Assembly (NCBI GenBank): GCA_031180665.1
Contig: JAPSLP010000011.1
Location: forward strand, 80,253 to 144,252
Reading direction: 5' to 3'
Source: Cupriavidus sp.
GTDB taxonomy: Bacteria > Pseudomonadota > Gammaproteobacteria > Burkholderiales > Burkholderiaceae
Length of the DNA: 64,000 nucleotides
A program made the position numbers and the translations under genes. A model generated the notes under the pieces. It did no database searches. It worked only from the letters and a program-made list of their open reading frames with translations, and had not been told where the DNA came from. Of the stretch, positions 43,464 through 52,609 are shown one piece after another. How positions within the stretch are numbered: the stretch's first letter is position 1; every line of letters begins with the position of its first letter.

Positions 43464-44813
43464 TCACGCGCGCCGGAAACATGCGCTGACCACCAGCCCG
43501 CTGCCCGGCGCCGGACGATTGGTCAGCACCAGGCGTCCGCCGTTGCGCTGCATGATCCGGTTGACGATCGACATGCCCAGTCCCGCGCCCTTGGCCTCGC
43601 TGCGCGCCGCGTCGAGCCGATAGAACGGCCGCGTCAGCAGCGGCAGCTGGGCGTCGGGCACGCCGTCGCCATGATCGGCCACCACCAGCATCGCCTCCTT
43701 GTCGTGGTTGCGCGTGGTGATCTCGACCTCGGCGATGCCGCTGTCCGGATGCTTGGCATAGCGGCGCGCATTCTCGACCAGGTTGTCCAGGATGCGCTGG
43801 ACCTCCATCCGATTGGCCATCGCCATCACCGGCTCGGGCGCCTGCACGCGGATGCGGATGTCGTCGTGCGCGGCGTAGACGTTCACCGCATCGCGCACCA
43901 GCGCCGACAGGTCGACCGGCTCGCTGCTTTCCTGCGCGGGGCGCGCGTAGTTCAGGAACTGGCCGATGATCGCGTCCATCTGCTCGATGTCGGCGATCAT
44001 CGCCTCGCGCGTGGTGTCGTCGACCGGGGACATCTCGGTCTCCAGCCGCAGCCGCGTCAGCGGCGTGCGCAGGTCGTGCGAGATGCCGGCGAGCATCACC
44101 ACGCGGTCGTCGTCGAGCTGGCGCAGGTCGCGCACCATCTGGTTGAAGCTGTGGTTGGCCTGCGCGACCTCGCTGGCGCCGCGCTCGGGCAGCGGCGGCG
44201 GGTCGCCCCCCGAGCCGATCGCACGCGCGGCATCGGCCAGGCGCTTGAGCGGCCGGTTGACCCGCGCCGTGATGAAGGCCGAGCCGAAGATCGACAGCAG
44301 CACCGCCGCCACGGTCCACCACAGCCATTGCAGTCCCGGCACGCGTTCGAAACGCTCGGGGCTGATCGCGACCCAGTAGTCGTCGCCCTCGATCTCGAAG
44401 CTGACCCAGACGCCCGGAATATCGTTGACCGTGGTGGCGATCACGGTATCGCCGCCGAGCCGGCTGCGGATTTCCTGCTGCACCAGCTGGGTCAGGAAGG
44501 GATTCGCGGTAGGCGTGGTGAAGTCGTCGTCGCGCTCGCGCGGATAGACCTTGATGCCTTCGTTCTGCACCAGGTCGAGCAGCAGGAACCGACGCCGCGC
44601 GGGGTCGGAATAGAGCAGGGCCGCACGCGTGAGCTTGACCACGCTGACCACCTGCATCGCGATCTGCTGCGCGCGCGGGGCGCGTTCGAACAGCCGGTAG
44701 CTCTGAAACCAGATACCCAGCGAAATGGCCAGCAACAGCGCGATCAGCATGAAGGTCCGCCAGAACAGCGAACCGAAGAAACGCGTGGCCGTGCGGCGGA
44801 TCACAGTCGCCAC
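43464..44813 (-). CDS. EnvZ-like sensor histidine kinase
   Basis: HAMP-like segment; LAGISHDLRTPLTRLRLETEM; GAGLGMSIVNRIMQRNGG. Confidence 0.92.
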   Translation of the reverse strand: MATVIRRTATRFFGSLFWRTFMLIALLLAISLGIWFQSYRLFERAPRAQQIAMQVVSVVKLTRAALLYSDPARRRFLLLDLVQNEGIKVYPRERDDDFTTPTANPFLTQLVQQEIRSRLGGDTVIATTVNDIPGVWVSFEIEGDDYWVAISPERFERVPGLQWLWWTVAAVLLSIFGSAFITARVNRPLKRLADAARAIGSGGDPPPLPERGASEVAQANHSFNQMVRDLRQLDDDRVVMLAGISHDLRTPLTRLRLETEMSPVDDTTREAMIADIEQMDAIIGQFLNYARPAQESSEPVDLSALVRDAVNVYAAHDDIRIRVQAPEPVMAMANRMEVQRILDNLVENARRYAKHPDSGIAEVEITTRNHDKEAMLVVADHGDGVPDAQLPLLTRPFYRLDAARSEAKGAGLGMSIVNRIMQRNGGRLVLTNRPAPGSGLVVSACFRRA

Positions 44814-44828
44814 GATAACGGCCGGGAC

Positions 44829-45551
44829 TTATTTCACGCCATCGGGAATGAAGACGTAGCCCAGCCCCCAGACGGTCTGGATGAAGCGCGGATTGCCCGG
44901 ATCGGGTTCGATCAGCTTGCGCAGGCGCGAGATCTGCACGTCCAGGCTGCGGTCGAACACTTCGTATTCGCGGCCGCGCGCCATTTCCATCAGCTTCTCG
45001 CGCGACAGCGGCTGGCGTGGATGGCGGGCAAACACCTTGAGCACCGAGAACTCGCCGGTGGTCAGCGTGATTTCCTCGTCGTTCTTGGTCAGCGTGCGGG
45101 TGGCCAGGTTCAGCACGAAGTCGCCGAAGGCGAAGGTCTCGGGCGTCTCCGACGGGGCGCCGGGCACTTCGGCCGGGCCCTTGCGGCGCAATACCGCGTG
45201 GATGCGCGCGATCAGTTCGCGCGGGTTGAACGGCTTGGGCAGATAGTCGTCGGCACCCATTTCCAGGCCGACGATGCGGTCCACGTCCTCGCCCTTGGCC
45301 GTCAGCATGATGATCGGCGTCTGGTCGTTGGCGCCGCGCAGGCGACGGCAGATCGACAGGCCGTCCTCGCCCGGCATCATCAGGTCGAGCACGAGCAGGT
45401 CGAAGCGCTCGCGCAGCCAGAGCTTGTTCATGGCGGTGGCATTTTCCGCGACCAGCACGGTAAAGCCTTGCTCGCCGAGATAGCGGCGCAGCAGATCGCG
45501 GAGACGGGGGTCGTCGTCCACGACGAGAATCTTGTGGCTGGTATTTTCCAT
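44829..45551 (-). CDS. ompR: OmpR-family response regulator
   Basis: KILVVDDDPRLRDLLRRYLGEQGF; LDLMMPGEDG; C-terminal winged helix. Confidence 0.94.
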   Translation of the reverse strand: MENTSHKILVVDDDPRLRDLLRRYLGEQGFTVLVAENATAMNKLWLRERFDLLVLDLMMPGEDGLSICRRLRGANDQTPIIMLTAKGEDVDRIVGLEMGADDYLPKPFNPRELIARIHAVLRRKGPAEVPGAPSETPETFAFGDFVLNLATRTLTKNDEEITLTTGEFSVLKVFARHPRQPLSREKLMEMARGREYEVFDRSLDVQISRLRKLIEPDPGNPRFIQTVWGLGYVFIPDGVK

Positions 45552-45757
45552 GGCGCTAATCTTAGCGAGTCTCGCTAGGGGTCAAAATGGCTTAACAAAA
45601 GGTTACATACTTTACCTTGCGGCTCGCCAAGTGCACAGCGGGCAGCGTTTACACTGCTGCGCTGCCCGCAAAGGGCAAATCGGTCAGCCTCGATCCGGGA
45701 GCCCTGGCATCGTCCAGCGCAGGCCCGAAGCGGGCAAGCCCCAGACCGCCATTATCG

Positions 45758-46138
45758 ATGAAAGCGAAATCCACCCGGTCCGAACCGCGCCGCGCCCCCG
45801 GCGCCCGACGCCGTGTCGCCGGAGCCCTGCTTGCGCTGCTGCTGCCGTCGATGCTGCTGCATGCCGCAAGCGCGTCCGCGCAGTCGCCGGGACTCGGCGC
45901 GCTGCTGCAAGGGCACGGGCGCCATCCGGGCCGGGGCGCAGAGGGCTATCCTGGCCATGCGCGCCAGGACCGCGAGCGCCCATCGCCGCGCGAAAGCCGG
46001 GGCCGCGCCAACCGCCAGCGCGCCGAGCGCGAAGCGGGCGAGCGGCAGGGCCGCGGCGGCAAGCTGTCGGCCGACGAGCGGCGCAAGCTGCGGCAGAGCC
46101 TTTACGACATCGGCAGGGAGATGTACCAGGGGAACTGA
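45758..46138 (+). CDS. Secreted Arg/Gly-rich hypothetical protein
   Basis: Signal ALLALLLPSMLLHAASASAQ; ending KLSADERRKLRQSLYDIGREMYQGN. Confidence 0.65.
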   Translation: MKAKSTRSEPRRAPGARRRVAGALLALLLPSMLLHAASASAQSPGLGALLQGHGRHPGRGAEGYPGHARQDRERPSPRESRGRANRQRAEREAGERQGRGGKLSADERRKLRQSLYDIGREMYQGN

Positions 46139-46140
46139 GC

Positions 46141-47442
46141 TCACCGCCCCTTGAAATGCCGCAGGAAATCGACGAACACTTCCGCCGCCAATTGCGCGTC
46201 CTCGGCGGTGATCGTCTCCAGCGGGTTGTGGCTGATGCCGCCGTTGCCGCAGCGGACGAACAGCATCGCCACATCGGTGATCCGCTGCATCATCATCGCA
46301 TCGTGCCCGGCGCCGGACGGCAGCTCGAAGGCCTGCAGCCCGCGCTTGTTCAGCACCGCCGCGAACTGCGCGCGCAGCCACGGCGCGCACGGCGCGTTGT
46401 TGACCGGGGGCACCCGTTCCACTTCCGCACGTACGCCGCGGCGCGAGGCGATTGCCTCGATGCCGGCGACGATATCGGCGATCGCGGCCTCGCGCACGGC
46501 GTCCTCGCCGGCGCGGATATCCATCGAGAAGTGGCAGGCGGCCGGAATCACGTTGCTGGAACCGTTCGGCACCTGCAGCTGGCCGACCGTGCCGACCAGC
46601 GTCGGCGCCCGGCCGCAGCGCGACTCGACCAACAGCACCATCTCGGCAGCCGCGGCGGCAGCGTCCTTGCGCATCGTCATCGGCGTGGTGCCGGCATGGC
46701 TGGCCAGCCCCTCGACCCGCACCTGGAAGCGGCTGCTGCCGGCGATCTGCGTGACGATGCCCAGCGGCAGGTCGTGGTGCAGCAGCACCGGTCCCTGTTC
46801 GATATGCACTTCGACGAAGCCCAGCAGCGTGGCGGGATCCACGGCGGCCGCGCGCAGCGCATCGGGATCGCCGCGGCCCGGCAGGTCGGATTCGGCGAGC
46901 GCCTGCGCCAGCGTGATGCCGTCGGCGTCGGTGCGCGCCAGCAGGGCCGGATCGAAGCGGCCGGCGAGCACGCTGCTCGCGAGGAAGCTGGTCTTGAAAC
47001 GCAGCCCTTCCTCCTCGGCGAAGCCGACCACGTCGAAGTGGTAGGGCAGCCGGATGCCGGCCTCGTTCAGCGCGCCGACCACCGCGATCGGCAGCAGGAT
47101 GCCGAGGCGCCCGTCATAGCGACCGCCGTTGCGCACCGTGTCGAAATGCGAGCCGGTCATCAGCACCTTCGCGTCAGGACCGGCCGACGGATCGGCCTCG
47201 TAGCGGCCGATCACGTTGCCGATCGCATCGACGCGCACCTGCATGCCGGCCGCGCGCATGCGCTCGGCCAGCATCGCCGCCGCGGCGCGGTGGGCTGGCG
47301 TCAGATAGGCGCAGGTCAGGCCGCCTTCCATATCGGAGAAACGCGCGAGGGCATCGGCGGCATCGAGAATGGACTGGCCCAGGGAAGGAGAGGGGGAATG
47401 CATGTGCTGGCTCTTCGGTACGTCGATGGGAAGGGGGGTCAT
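46141..47442 (-). CDS. Allantoate amidohydrolase / N-carbamoyl-amino-acid hydrolase (M20 family)
   Basis: VLMTGSHFDTVRNGGRYDGRLGILLPIAVV; VEVHIEQGPVLLHHDLPLGIVTQIAGS; start choice uncertain. Confidence 0.88.
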   Translation of the reverse strand: MTPLPIDVPKSQHMHSPSPSLGQSILDAADALARFSDMEGGLTCAYLTPAHRAAAAMLAERMRAAGMQVRVDAIGNVIGRYEADPSAGPDAKVLMTGSHFDTVRNGGRYDGRLGILLPIAVVGALNEAGIRLPYHFDVVGFAEEEGLRFKTSFLASSVLAGRFDPALLARTDADGITLAQALAESDLPGRGDPDALRAAAVDPATLLGFVEVHIEQGPVLLHHDLPLGIVTQIAGSSRFQVRVEGLASHAGTTPMTMRKDAAAAAAEMVLLVESRCGRAPTLVGTVGQLQVPNGSSNVIPAACHFSMDIRAGEDAVREAAIADIVAGIEAIASRRGVRAEVERVPPVNNAPCAPWLRAQFAAVLNKRGLQAFELPSGAGHDAMMMQRITDVAMLFVRCGNGGISHNPLETITAEDAQLAAEVFVDFLRHFKGR

Positions 47443-49067
47443 GCCGTCGCGGCGGACGGCACGCGTTCGCGTTGCAGCAGCGCCGCGGCCGCCGAACCGC
47501 TGCGCGTCGCCGCTTCGATGGTGGCCGGGTAGGGGCCGTAGGCCCCGCCGGGACCGTCGGTATAGTCGCCCGCCAGCGCCAGCCGCGGCACGCCGATATC
47601 GTTGCCGGGGCGCGCCAGGCCCGGCACGCAGCGGAACGTGGCGAGGCGTTCGGCGATCACGAATTCGCCGCGCGCTTCCGCAAGGCGGACGGCGTCGGGG
47701 AGCAAGGGCGCCAGTTGCGTCGCAAGCTGCGCGCGCACGCGCCGCGCCAGCTCGCCCTGCGGCAGCGCGGCGGCATCGTCGGCGGCGCTGATGACGACCG
47801 ACCAGACGTTGTCGCGGGCCGCGTGCCCGGATGCGGGCGGTTCGGTGCTCAGCGCGGCGCGATCGAAGACGAATTGCCCGGGCGCGGCGGCACTGGCATC
47901 GAGCGCCAGGAACGGACGCGGCAGACGCAGCGCGCCGACGTTCAGGTACAGCGTGACGATCGGCGCATGGTCGAAGGCGTGCAGCGTTGCGGCGGCGGCC
48001 TGCAGTGCGGCGTGGAGCGCGGTCTGGTTCGTGGTCAGGTGCGCGGTCTGGTTCGTGGTCAGGTGCGCGGCGTGGTGCGTGGTTTGGTGCGCGGCATGGT
48101 CGGTGCCGTGCGATATCTGCGCCAGCAGCCGCGCCGCCTGCCGCGGCGCGGTGGCGACGATCAGTTGCGCGACCTGCTGCTGGCCGGAGCCGGTTCGCAG
48201 CAGCCAGCCGTGCGGGGTCTCGGTGATCTCCTGCACCGCGGCGCCGGTGCGGACCGTGCCGCCCGCGGCCACGATCGCCTGCGCGGCGGCTTCGGGAAAC
48301 AGCCGGCTCAGGTCCCAGCGCGGCACCAGCATGTCGCTGTCGTCGCGCGCGGCCAGCAGGCTGTCGCGCAGCACGCGGCGGAACACCTGGGCATCGGCCT
48401 GCTCGGCCGGCGTGTTCAGCGCGGCCACGCACAGCGGGAACCACAGCCGCTTCTGCAGCGAGGGCGGGGCCTGCGCCAGCCACGCGGCGACGGTCTCACC
48501 GGCGGAGTTGGCGGAGTTGGCGGAGTTGGCGGCGGCGGCGGCGGCGGCGGAGTCGTCGTCGGCATGCGCCGCCTCGTCGTCCGCGCGTAGGCGCGACAGC
48601 ACCTTCGCCAACGCCGCGCGCTCATGCCAGCCCAGCCCGCGCGCGGTCAAGCCCATGCCGACCAGATGCCACGGTGCGGGCAGGCGCGGCGCCTGCAGCC
48701 GCCAGCCGTCGGCATAGGCCATTTGCAGCGGCAGCCGCAGCAGCGCGGCATCGGGATCGACGCCGGCGCGGCGCATCAGGGCAAGGGTATGGCGATAGGC
48801 GCCGAGCAGAAGATGCTGGCCATTGTCGAGATCGCCGGCGACCTGCGGATGCCGGCGGGCGACGCGGCGCGCGCGGCCGCCGAGCACCGGCGCGGCTTCG
48901 AACACGTGGACCACGCGGCCGGCCTGCGCCAGCTCGAGCGCGGCGGCCATGCCGGCCCAGCCGCCGCCGATGATGCCGACCGCATCGTCCGCGCCCACCG
49001 CGCCCACCGCGCCCACCGCGCCGGCTTGCGGCGACGCTGCGTCGGGCGTGGCGGGGCGTTGCGCCAT
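47439..49067 (-). CDS. hpnE: Hydroxysqualene dehydroxylase HpnE
   Basis: VGIIGGGWAGMAAALELAQAGRVVHVFEAAPVLGGRARRV; follows hpnD; start uncertain. Confidence 0.9.
   Translation of the reverse strand: MAQRPATPDAASPQAGAVGAVGAVGADDAVGIIGGGWAGMAAALELAQAGRVVHVFEAAPVLGGRARRVARRHPQVAGDLDNGQHLLLGAYRHTLALMRRAGVDPDAALLRLPLQMAYADGWRLQAPRLPAPWHLVGMGLTARGLGWHERAALAKVLSRLRADDEAAHADDDSAAAAAAANSANSANSAGETVAAWLAQAPPSLQKRLWFPLCVAALNTPAEQADAQVFRRVLRDSLLAARDDSDMLVPRWDLSRLFPEAAAQAIVAAGGTVRTGAAVQEITETPHGWLLRTGSGQQQVAQLIVATAPRQAARLLAQISHGTDHAAHQTTHHAAHLTTNQTAHLTTNQTALHAALQAAAATLHAFDHAPIVTLYLNVGALRLPRPFLALDASAAAPGQFVFDRAALSTEPPASGHAARDNVWSVVISAADDAAALPQGELARRVRAQLATQLAPLLPDAVRLAEARGEFVIAERLATFRCVPGLARPGNDIGVPRLALAGDYTDGPGGAYGPYPATIEAATRSGSAAAALLQRERVPSAATA
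48017..48112 (-). repeat. ~4 x 24-bp in-frame repeat in hpnE (TTNQTAHL-like)
   Basis: gcgcggtctggttcgtggtcaggt x2 exact, then two degenerate units. Confidence 0.9.
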
Positions 49068-49075
49068 CGCGGTGC

Positions 49076-49966
49076 TCAGCGGTTGCGTATCCACGTCTTC
49101 CATGCGATCCACAGCTTGCGCATGGGTGTCAGCGAGATGCGCTGGTTCAATACCTGGAAGCCGCTGGCTTCGATCTCGTCGAGCAGGGCGTGGTAGATCG
49201 CGCCCATCAGCAGGCCCGCACGCTGCGCGCGGCGGTCCGCCTCGGGCAGCAGCGCCAGCGCCTCGCGATAGAAGGTGCGTGCGCGCTCGGCGTGATAGGC
49301 CATCAGCGCGACGAAGCGCGGCGAATGCCGGCCCTGCATGATGTCCGCGGCCGGCACCTCGAAGCGCTGCAGCACATTGACCGGCAGATAGAGTCTGCCG
49401 CGCCGCGCGTCCTCGCCGACATCGCGGATGATATTGACCAGCTGCAGCGAGCGCCCGAGCTTCTCGGCAAATTCGAGCGTGCGCGGGTCGCGGTAGCCGA
49501 AGATGCGCGCGCTCATGGTGCCGACCACGCCGGCCACGCAGTGGCAATAGCGATCGAGGCCGGCCTCGTCCAGATAGCGCGTCTGCATCAGGTCCATCTC
49601 CATGCCTTCCAGCACCTCGGCGAGCATCGGCTGCGTCAGGCCGCAGGAGGCCAGATGCGGCTGCAGCGCCAGCGTGGTCGGATGGGTCGGCTCGCCGGCG
49701 AACAGCCGGTTGAGCTCGCCATGCCACCACGCCAGCTGCTGCTGGGCGACGGTCAGGTCCTGGGTCTCGTCGACGACGTCGTCGACTTCGCGGCACCAGG
49801 CATAGAGCGCGGTGATGGCGCGCCGCCGTTCCGGGGGCAGGAACAGGAAGCTGTAGTAGAAGCTGGAGCCGCTCTGGGCGGCCTTGTCTTGGCAATACTG
49901 ATCGGGCGTCACGCCGGTCTCGGGCTCGCTAGGGGACACACTCGGGGGCTCTGTCTGGGGCGCCAT
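49076..49966 (-). CDS. hpnD: Presqualene diphosphate synthase HpnD
   Basis: SFYYSFLFLPPERRRAITALYAWCREVDDVVDE; LQLVNIIRDVGEDARRGRLYLP. Confidence 0.93.
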   Translation of the reverse strand: MAPQTEPPSVSPSEPETGVTPDQYCQDKAAQSGSSFYYSFLFLPPERRRAITALYAWCREVDDVVDETQDLTVAQQQLAWWHGELNRLFAGEPTHPTTLALQPHLASCGLTQPMLAEVLEGMEMDLMQTRYLDEAGLDRYCHCVAGVVGTMSARIFGYRDPRTLEFAEKLGRSLQLVNIIRDVGEDARRGRLYLPVNVLQRFEVPAADIMQGRHSPRFVALMAYHAERARTFYREALALLPEADRRAQRAGLLMGAIYHALLDEIEASGFQVLNQRISLTPMRKLWIAWKTWIRNR

Positions 49967-50017
49967 CCGGGCGCTACCGGGCTCAATGCGGGCTCAGGCT
50001 GCGTTCAACGCCTGAAC

Positions 50018-50953
50018 TCAATGAGCGGGCTTGCTCGGCGCGGTGCCGGTCCGGTAGCGCGCTGCCGCCCGCCATGCCAGCAGCAGCCAGTCGGCGGGCC
50101 CGAGCGTCGGACGGCGCCGGAACACATCGTAGCCGACAGCCTCGATGCGTTCCAGCACGCGCAGGCCGCCTTGCACCACCAGCCGCAGCTCCCAGCCGAT
50201 GCGCCAGTCCACCGTGCGCGGCAGGTCCAGCGCGAGCGGAGCGCCGGATTGTAGCATCGCCTCCGTGCGCATCTTCAGCTCGTCCATCAGCGCCAGCCAA
50301 CGCATGTCGCAGCGGCCCTCGGCCAGCGCGTCGTCGTCGACGCCATGGCGCGCCATCGCGTCGGCGGGCAGGTAGACGCGGCCGCGCGCGAAGTCGATGG
50401 CGACGTCCTGCCAGAAGTTGACCAGCTGCAGGCCGGTGCAGATTGCGTCGGCGCGCGCGAAGCGGTCCGGCGTGGCCGCGCCGTACAGATGCAGCATCAG
50501 CCGGCCTACCGGATTGGCGGAGCGGCGCGAGTAGTCGAGCAGGCTGTCCCAGTCGGCATGGCGGTGCACGGTCACGTCCTGGCGGAAGGCATCGAGCAGA
50601 TCGTGGAACAGCGGCAGCGGCAAGCGGTATTCGGCGATGACCTCCGCCAGCGCCCGCATCATCGGCGTGCCCGGATCGGTGCCGGCGTCGATGCAGTTAA
50701 GCGCGTCGGACAGCGCGCCGAGCGCGGCCAGGCGCTCTTGCGGCGAGGCATCGCCCTCGTCGGCCAGATCGTCGGCGGTACGGGCGAAGCGGTAGATCAC
50801 CGCCACCGGCCGGCGCAGCCGCCGTGGCAGCAGCACGCTGGCGACCGGGAAGTTCTCGTAGTGGCCGATGGCCAGGCCGTCGGGGGCGGCTGCGGAGGGC
50901 GGCGTCGGCATCGGCATCGTATCGGCGGCGGTGGGCGCGTCGGGGTTGGACAT
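50018..50953 (-). CDS. hpnC: Squalene synthase HpnC
   Basis: HYENFPVASVLLPRRLRRPVAVIYRFARTADDLADEGDA; LQLVNFWQDVAIDFARGRVYLP. Confidence 0.93.
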   Translation of the reverse strand: MSNPDAPTAADTMPMPTPPSAAAPDGLAIGHYENFPVASVLLPRRLRRPVAVIYRFARTADDLADEGDASPQERLAALGALSDALNCIDAGTDPGTPMMRALAEVIAEYRLPLPLFHDLLDAFRQDVTVHRHADWDSLLDYSRRSANPVGRLMLHLYGAATPDRFARADAICTGLQLVNFWQDVAIDFARGRVYLPADAMARHGVDDDALAEGRCDMRWLALMDELKMRTEAMLQSGAPLALDLPRTVDWRIGWELRLVVQGGLRVLERIEAVGYDVFRRRPTLGPADWLLLAWRAAARYRTGTAPSKPAH

Positions 50954-51140
50954 GGCCGCAGCATTGTAATCACCGGCACGGCCCCCGAGCCACCTGCACG
51001 CCGCCCGCAACCCCACCCCAAGTCGCCCGCAAGCCGCTTCCTACCCTACCGATTGGGGGCATGTCGGCACGCATCCGACGCCAAATGGCGGGTAAATCCC
51101 CGGTTTCGGTCCTCAAATCGGTCGATCCATCGCGTCGCGT

Positions 51141-51185
51141 TTGACGCACCCCGAACGGCTGGATATATTGCTGACCGGCCGGTTA
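51141..51185 (+). promoter_or_regulatory. Sigma70 promoter (TTGACG-N17-TATATT) with palindrome tgaccggccggtta at the predicted TSS
   Basis: -35 51141-51146, -10 51164-51169, palindrome 51172-51185, upstream of RND genes. Confidence 0.65.
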
Positions 51186-51291
51186 TTTACTGCCGGACCC
51201 GCCGTCCCTCGGGCGGTGCCATCGTCGTGTCGCGCGGCAGCCTTGCGGCTCGCCGCCAGTCCGGCCGCGCCGGCGCACGTCGCCTCACGTC

Positions 51292-52599
51292 ATGCCGTTG
51301 CACCCGTCTTATCGCCATCCCATGCCAGTGCCTTGTCCCGGGCCCGAAGTCGCGGCCGTCAACGCTTTCAGGACCTCGCCGTCGTTCGTCGGCGCGGTGT
51401 TGCTCGGTGCCGTGCTGGTGCTGGGCGGCTGCTCGCGCGAGCCCGAGCGCGCGCCCGAGGTCAGGCCGGTGCGGCTGCTCCAGCTGCAGTCGGCCACCGG
51501 CCAATCCTCCTACGAGTTTTCCGGCGACGTGCGCCCGCGCATCGAATCGCGGCTCGGTTTCCGCGTCGGCGGCAAGATCGCCGCGCGCCTGGTCGACGTG
51601 GGCGCCACGGTGCGGCGGGGACAGCCGCTGGCCCGGCTCGATCCGACCGATCTGAACCTGGCCGAGCAGGGGGCGCGTGCGCAGTACGAGGCGGCACGCA
51701 CCGACCGCGACCTGGCGGCCGCCGACCTGAAGCGCTACAACGACCTGTTCGCCAAGGGCTTTATCAGCGCGGCCGAGCAGAACCGGCGCCAGGCCAGCTA
51801 CGAGGCCGCCGCCGCGCGGCTGCGCCAGGCCGAGGCGGCGCTGCGCGAGCAGAGCAACCAGACCGGCTATACCGTGCTGGCCGCCGACGCGGACGGCGTG
51901 GTCACTGCGATCGATGCCGAGGTGGGGCAGGTGGTCGCCGCCGGGCAGTCGGTGGTGCGGGTCGCGCAGACCGCCGAGAAGGAGGTCGCGATCGGCCTGC
52001 CCGAGGATCAGGTCGACTGGCTGCGCGGCATCCGCGACGTCAGCGTGCGGACCTGGGCCGAGCCCGACCGCATCCTGCCCGGCCGCGTGCGCGAGATCGC
52101 CGCGGCCGCGGACCCGGTGACGCGCACCTATGCGGCGCGCATCACGGTGCCCAATCCGCCCGCCGACCTGAAGTTCGGCATGACGGCGATGGTCACCTTC
52201 GTGCGGACCGGCGCGTCGCCCGCGGTGCGCGTACCGCTGACCGCGCTGCTGCAGCAGCAGGGCACGAACCAGGTCTGGGTCTACGACAGCACGGCCGGTA
52301 CGGTGCAGCCGGTGGCGGTCACGCTGGGCCAGCCGATCGGCAATGAAATCGAAGTCAACAGCGGGCTGCGTCCGGGCCAGACCATCGTCACCGCCGGCGT
52401 GCACCTGCTCAAGCCGGGCCAGAAGGTACGGCCGCTGCAGGCCGTCGCGTCCGCGTCGCCGCCTGCGGCGGCTCCGGGGCCCACTCCCCGGTCAGCTCCG
52501 GGGGCGGCAGGTACCGCGGCTCCGGCCCCCGCGCCCGCCGCTGCCCCGGACAGCGCGCCGGTCAGTGCGCCGGTCAGTGCGCCAGCCGCGCGCAGCTAA
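51292..52599 (+). CDS. RND efflux periplasmic adaptor (lipoprotein)
   Basis: Lipobox VLGGC; GFRVGGKIAARLVDVGATVRRGQPLARLDPTDL; start may be internal. Confidence 0.92.
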   Translation: MPLHPSYRHPMPVPCPGPEVAAVNAFRTSPSFVGAVLLGAVLVLGGCSREPERAPEVRPVRLLQLQSATGQSSYEFSGDVRPRIESRLGFRVGGKIAARLVDVGATVRRGQPLARLDPTDLNLAEQGARAQYEAARTDRDLAAADLKRYNDLFAKGFISAAEQNRRQASYEAAAARLRQAEAALREQSNQTGYTVLAADADGVVTAIDAEVGQVVAAGQSVVRVAQTAEKEVAIGLPEDQVDWLRGIRDVSVRTWAEPDRILPGRVREIAAAADPVTRTYAARITVPNPPADLKFGMTAMVTFVRTGASPAVRVPLTALLQQQGTNQVWVYDSTAGTVQPVAVTLGQPIGNEIEVNSGLRPGQTIVTAGVHLLKPGQKVRPLQAVASASPPAAAPGPTPRSAPGAAGTAAPAPAPAAAPDSAPVSAPVSAPAARS

Positions 52600-52609
52600 G
52601 GGCGCCGCG

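Noticed and set aside
43395-45578. 727-aa plus ORF opposite the histidine kinase and response regulator
   Set aside because: Shadow ORF; the two-component motifs are on the minus strand.
47439-50953. hpnCDE cluster as a novel pathway
   Set aside because: Well-established squalene/hopanoid route; only the repeat insertions are unusual.
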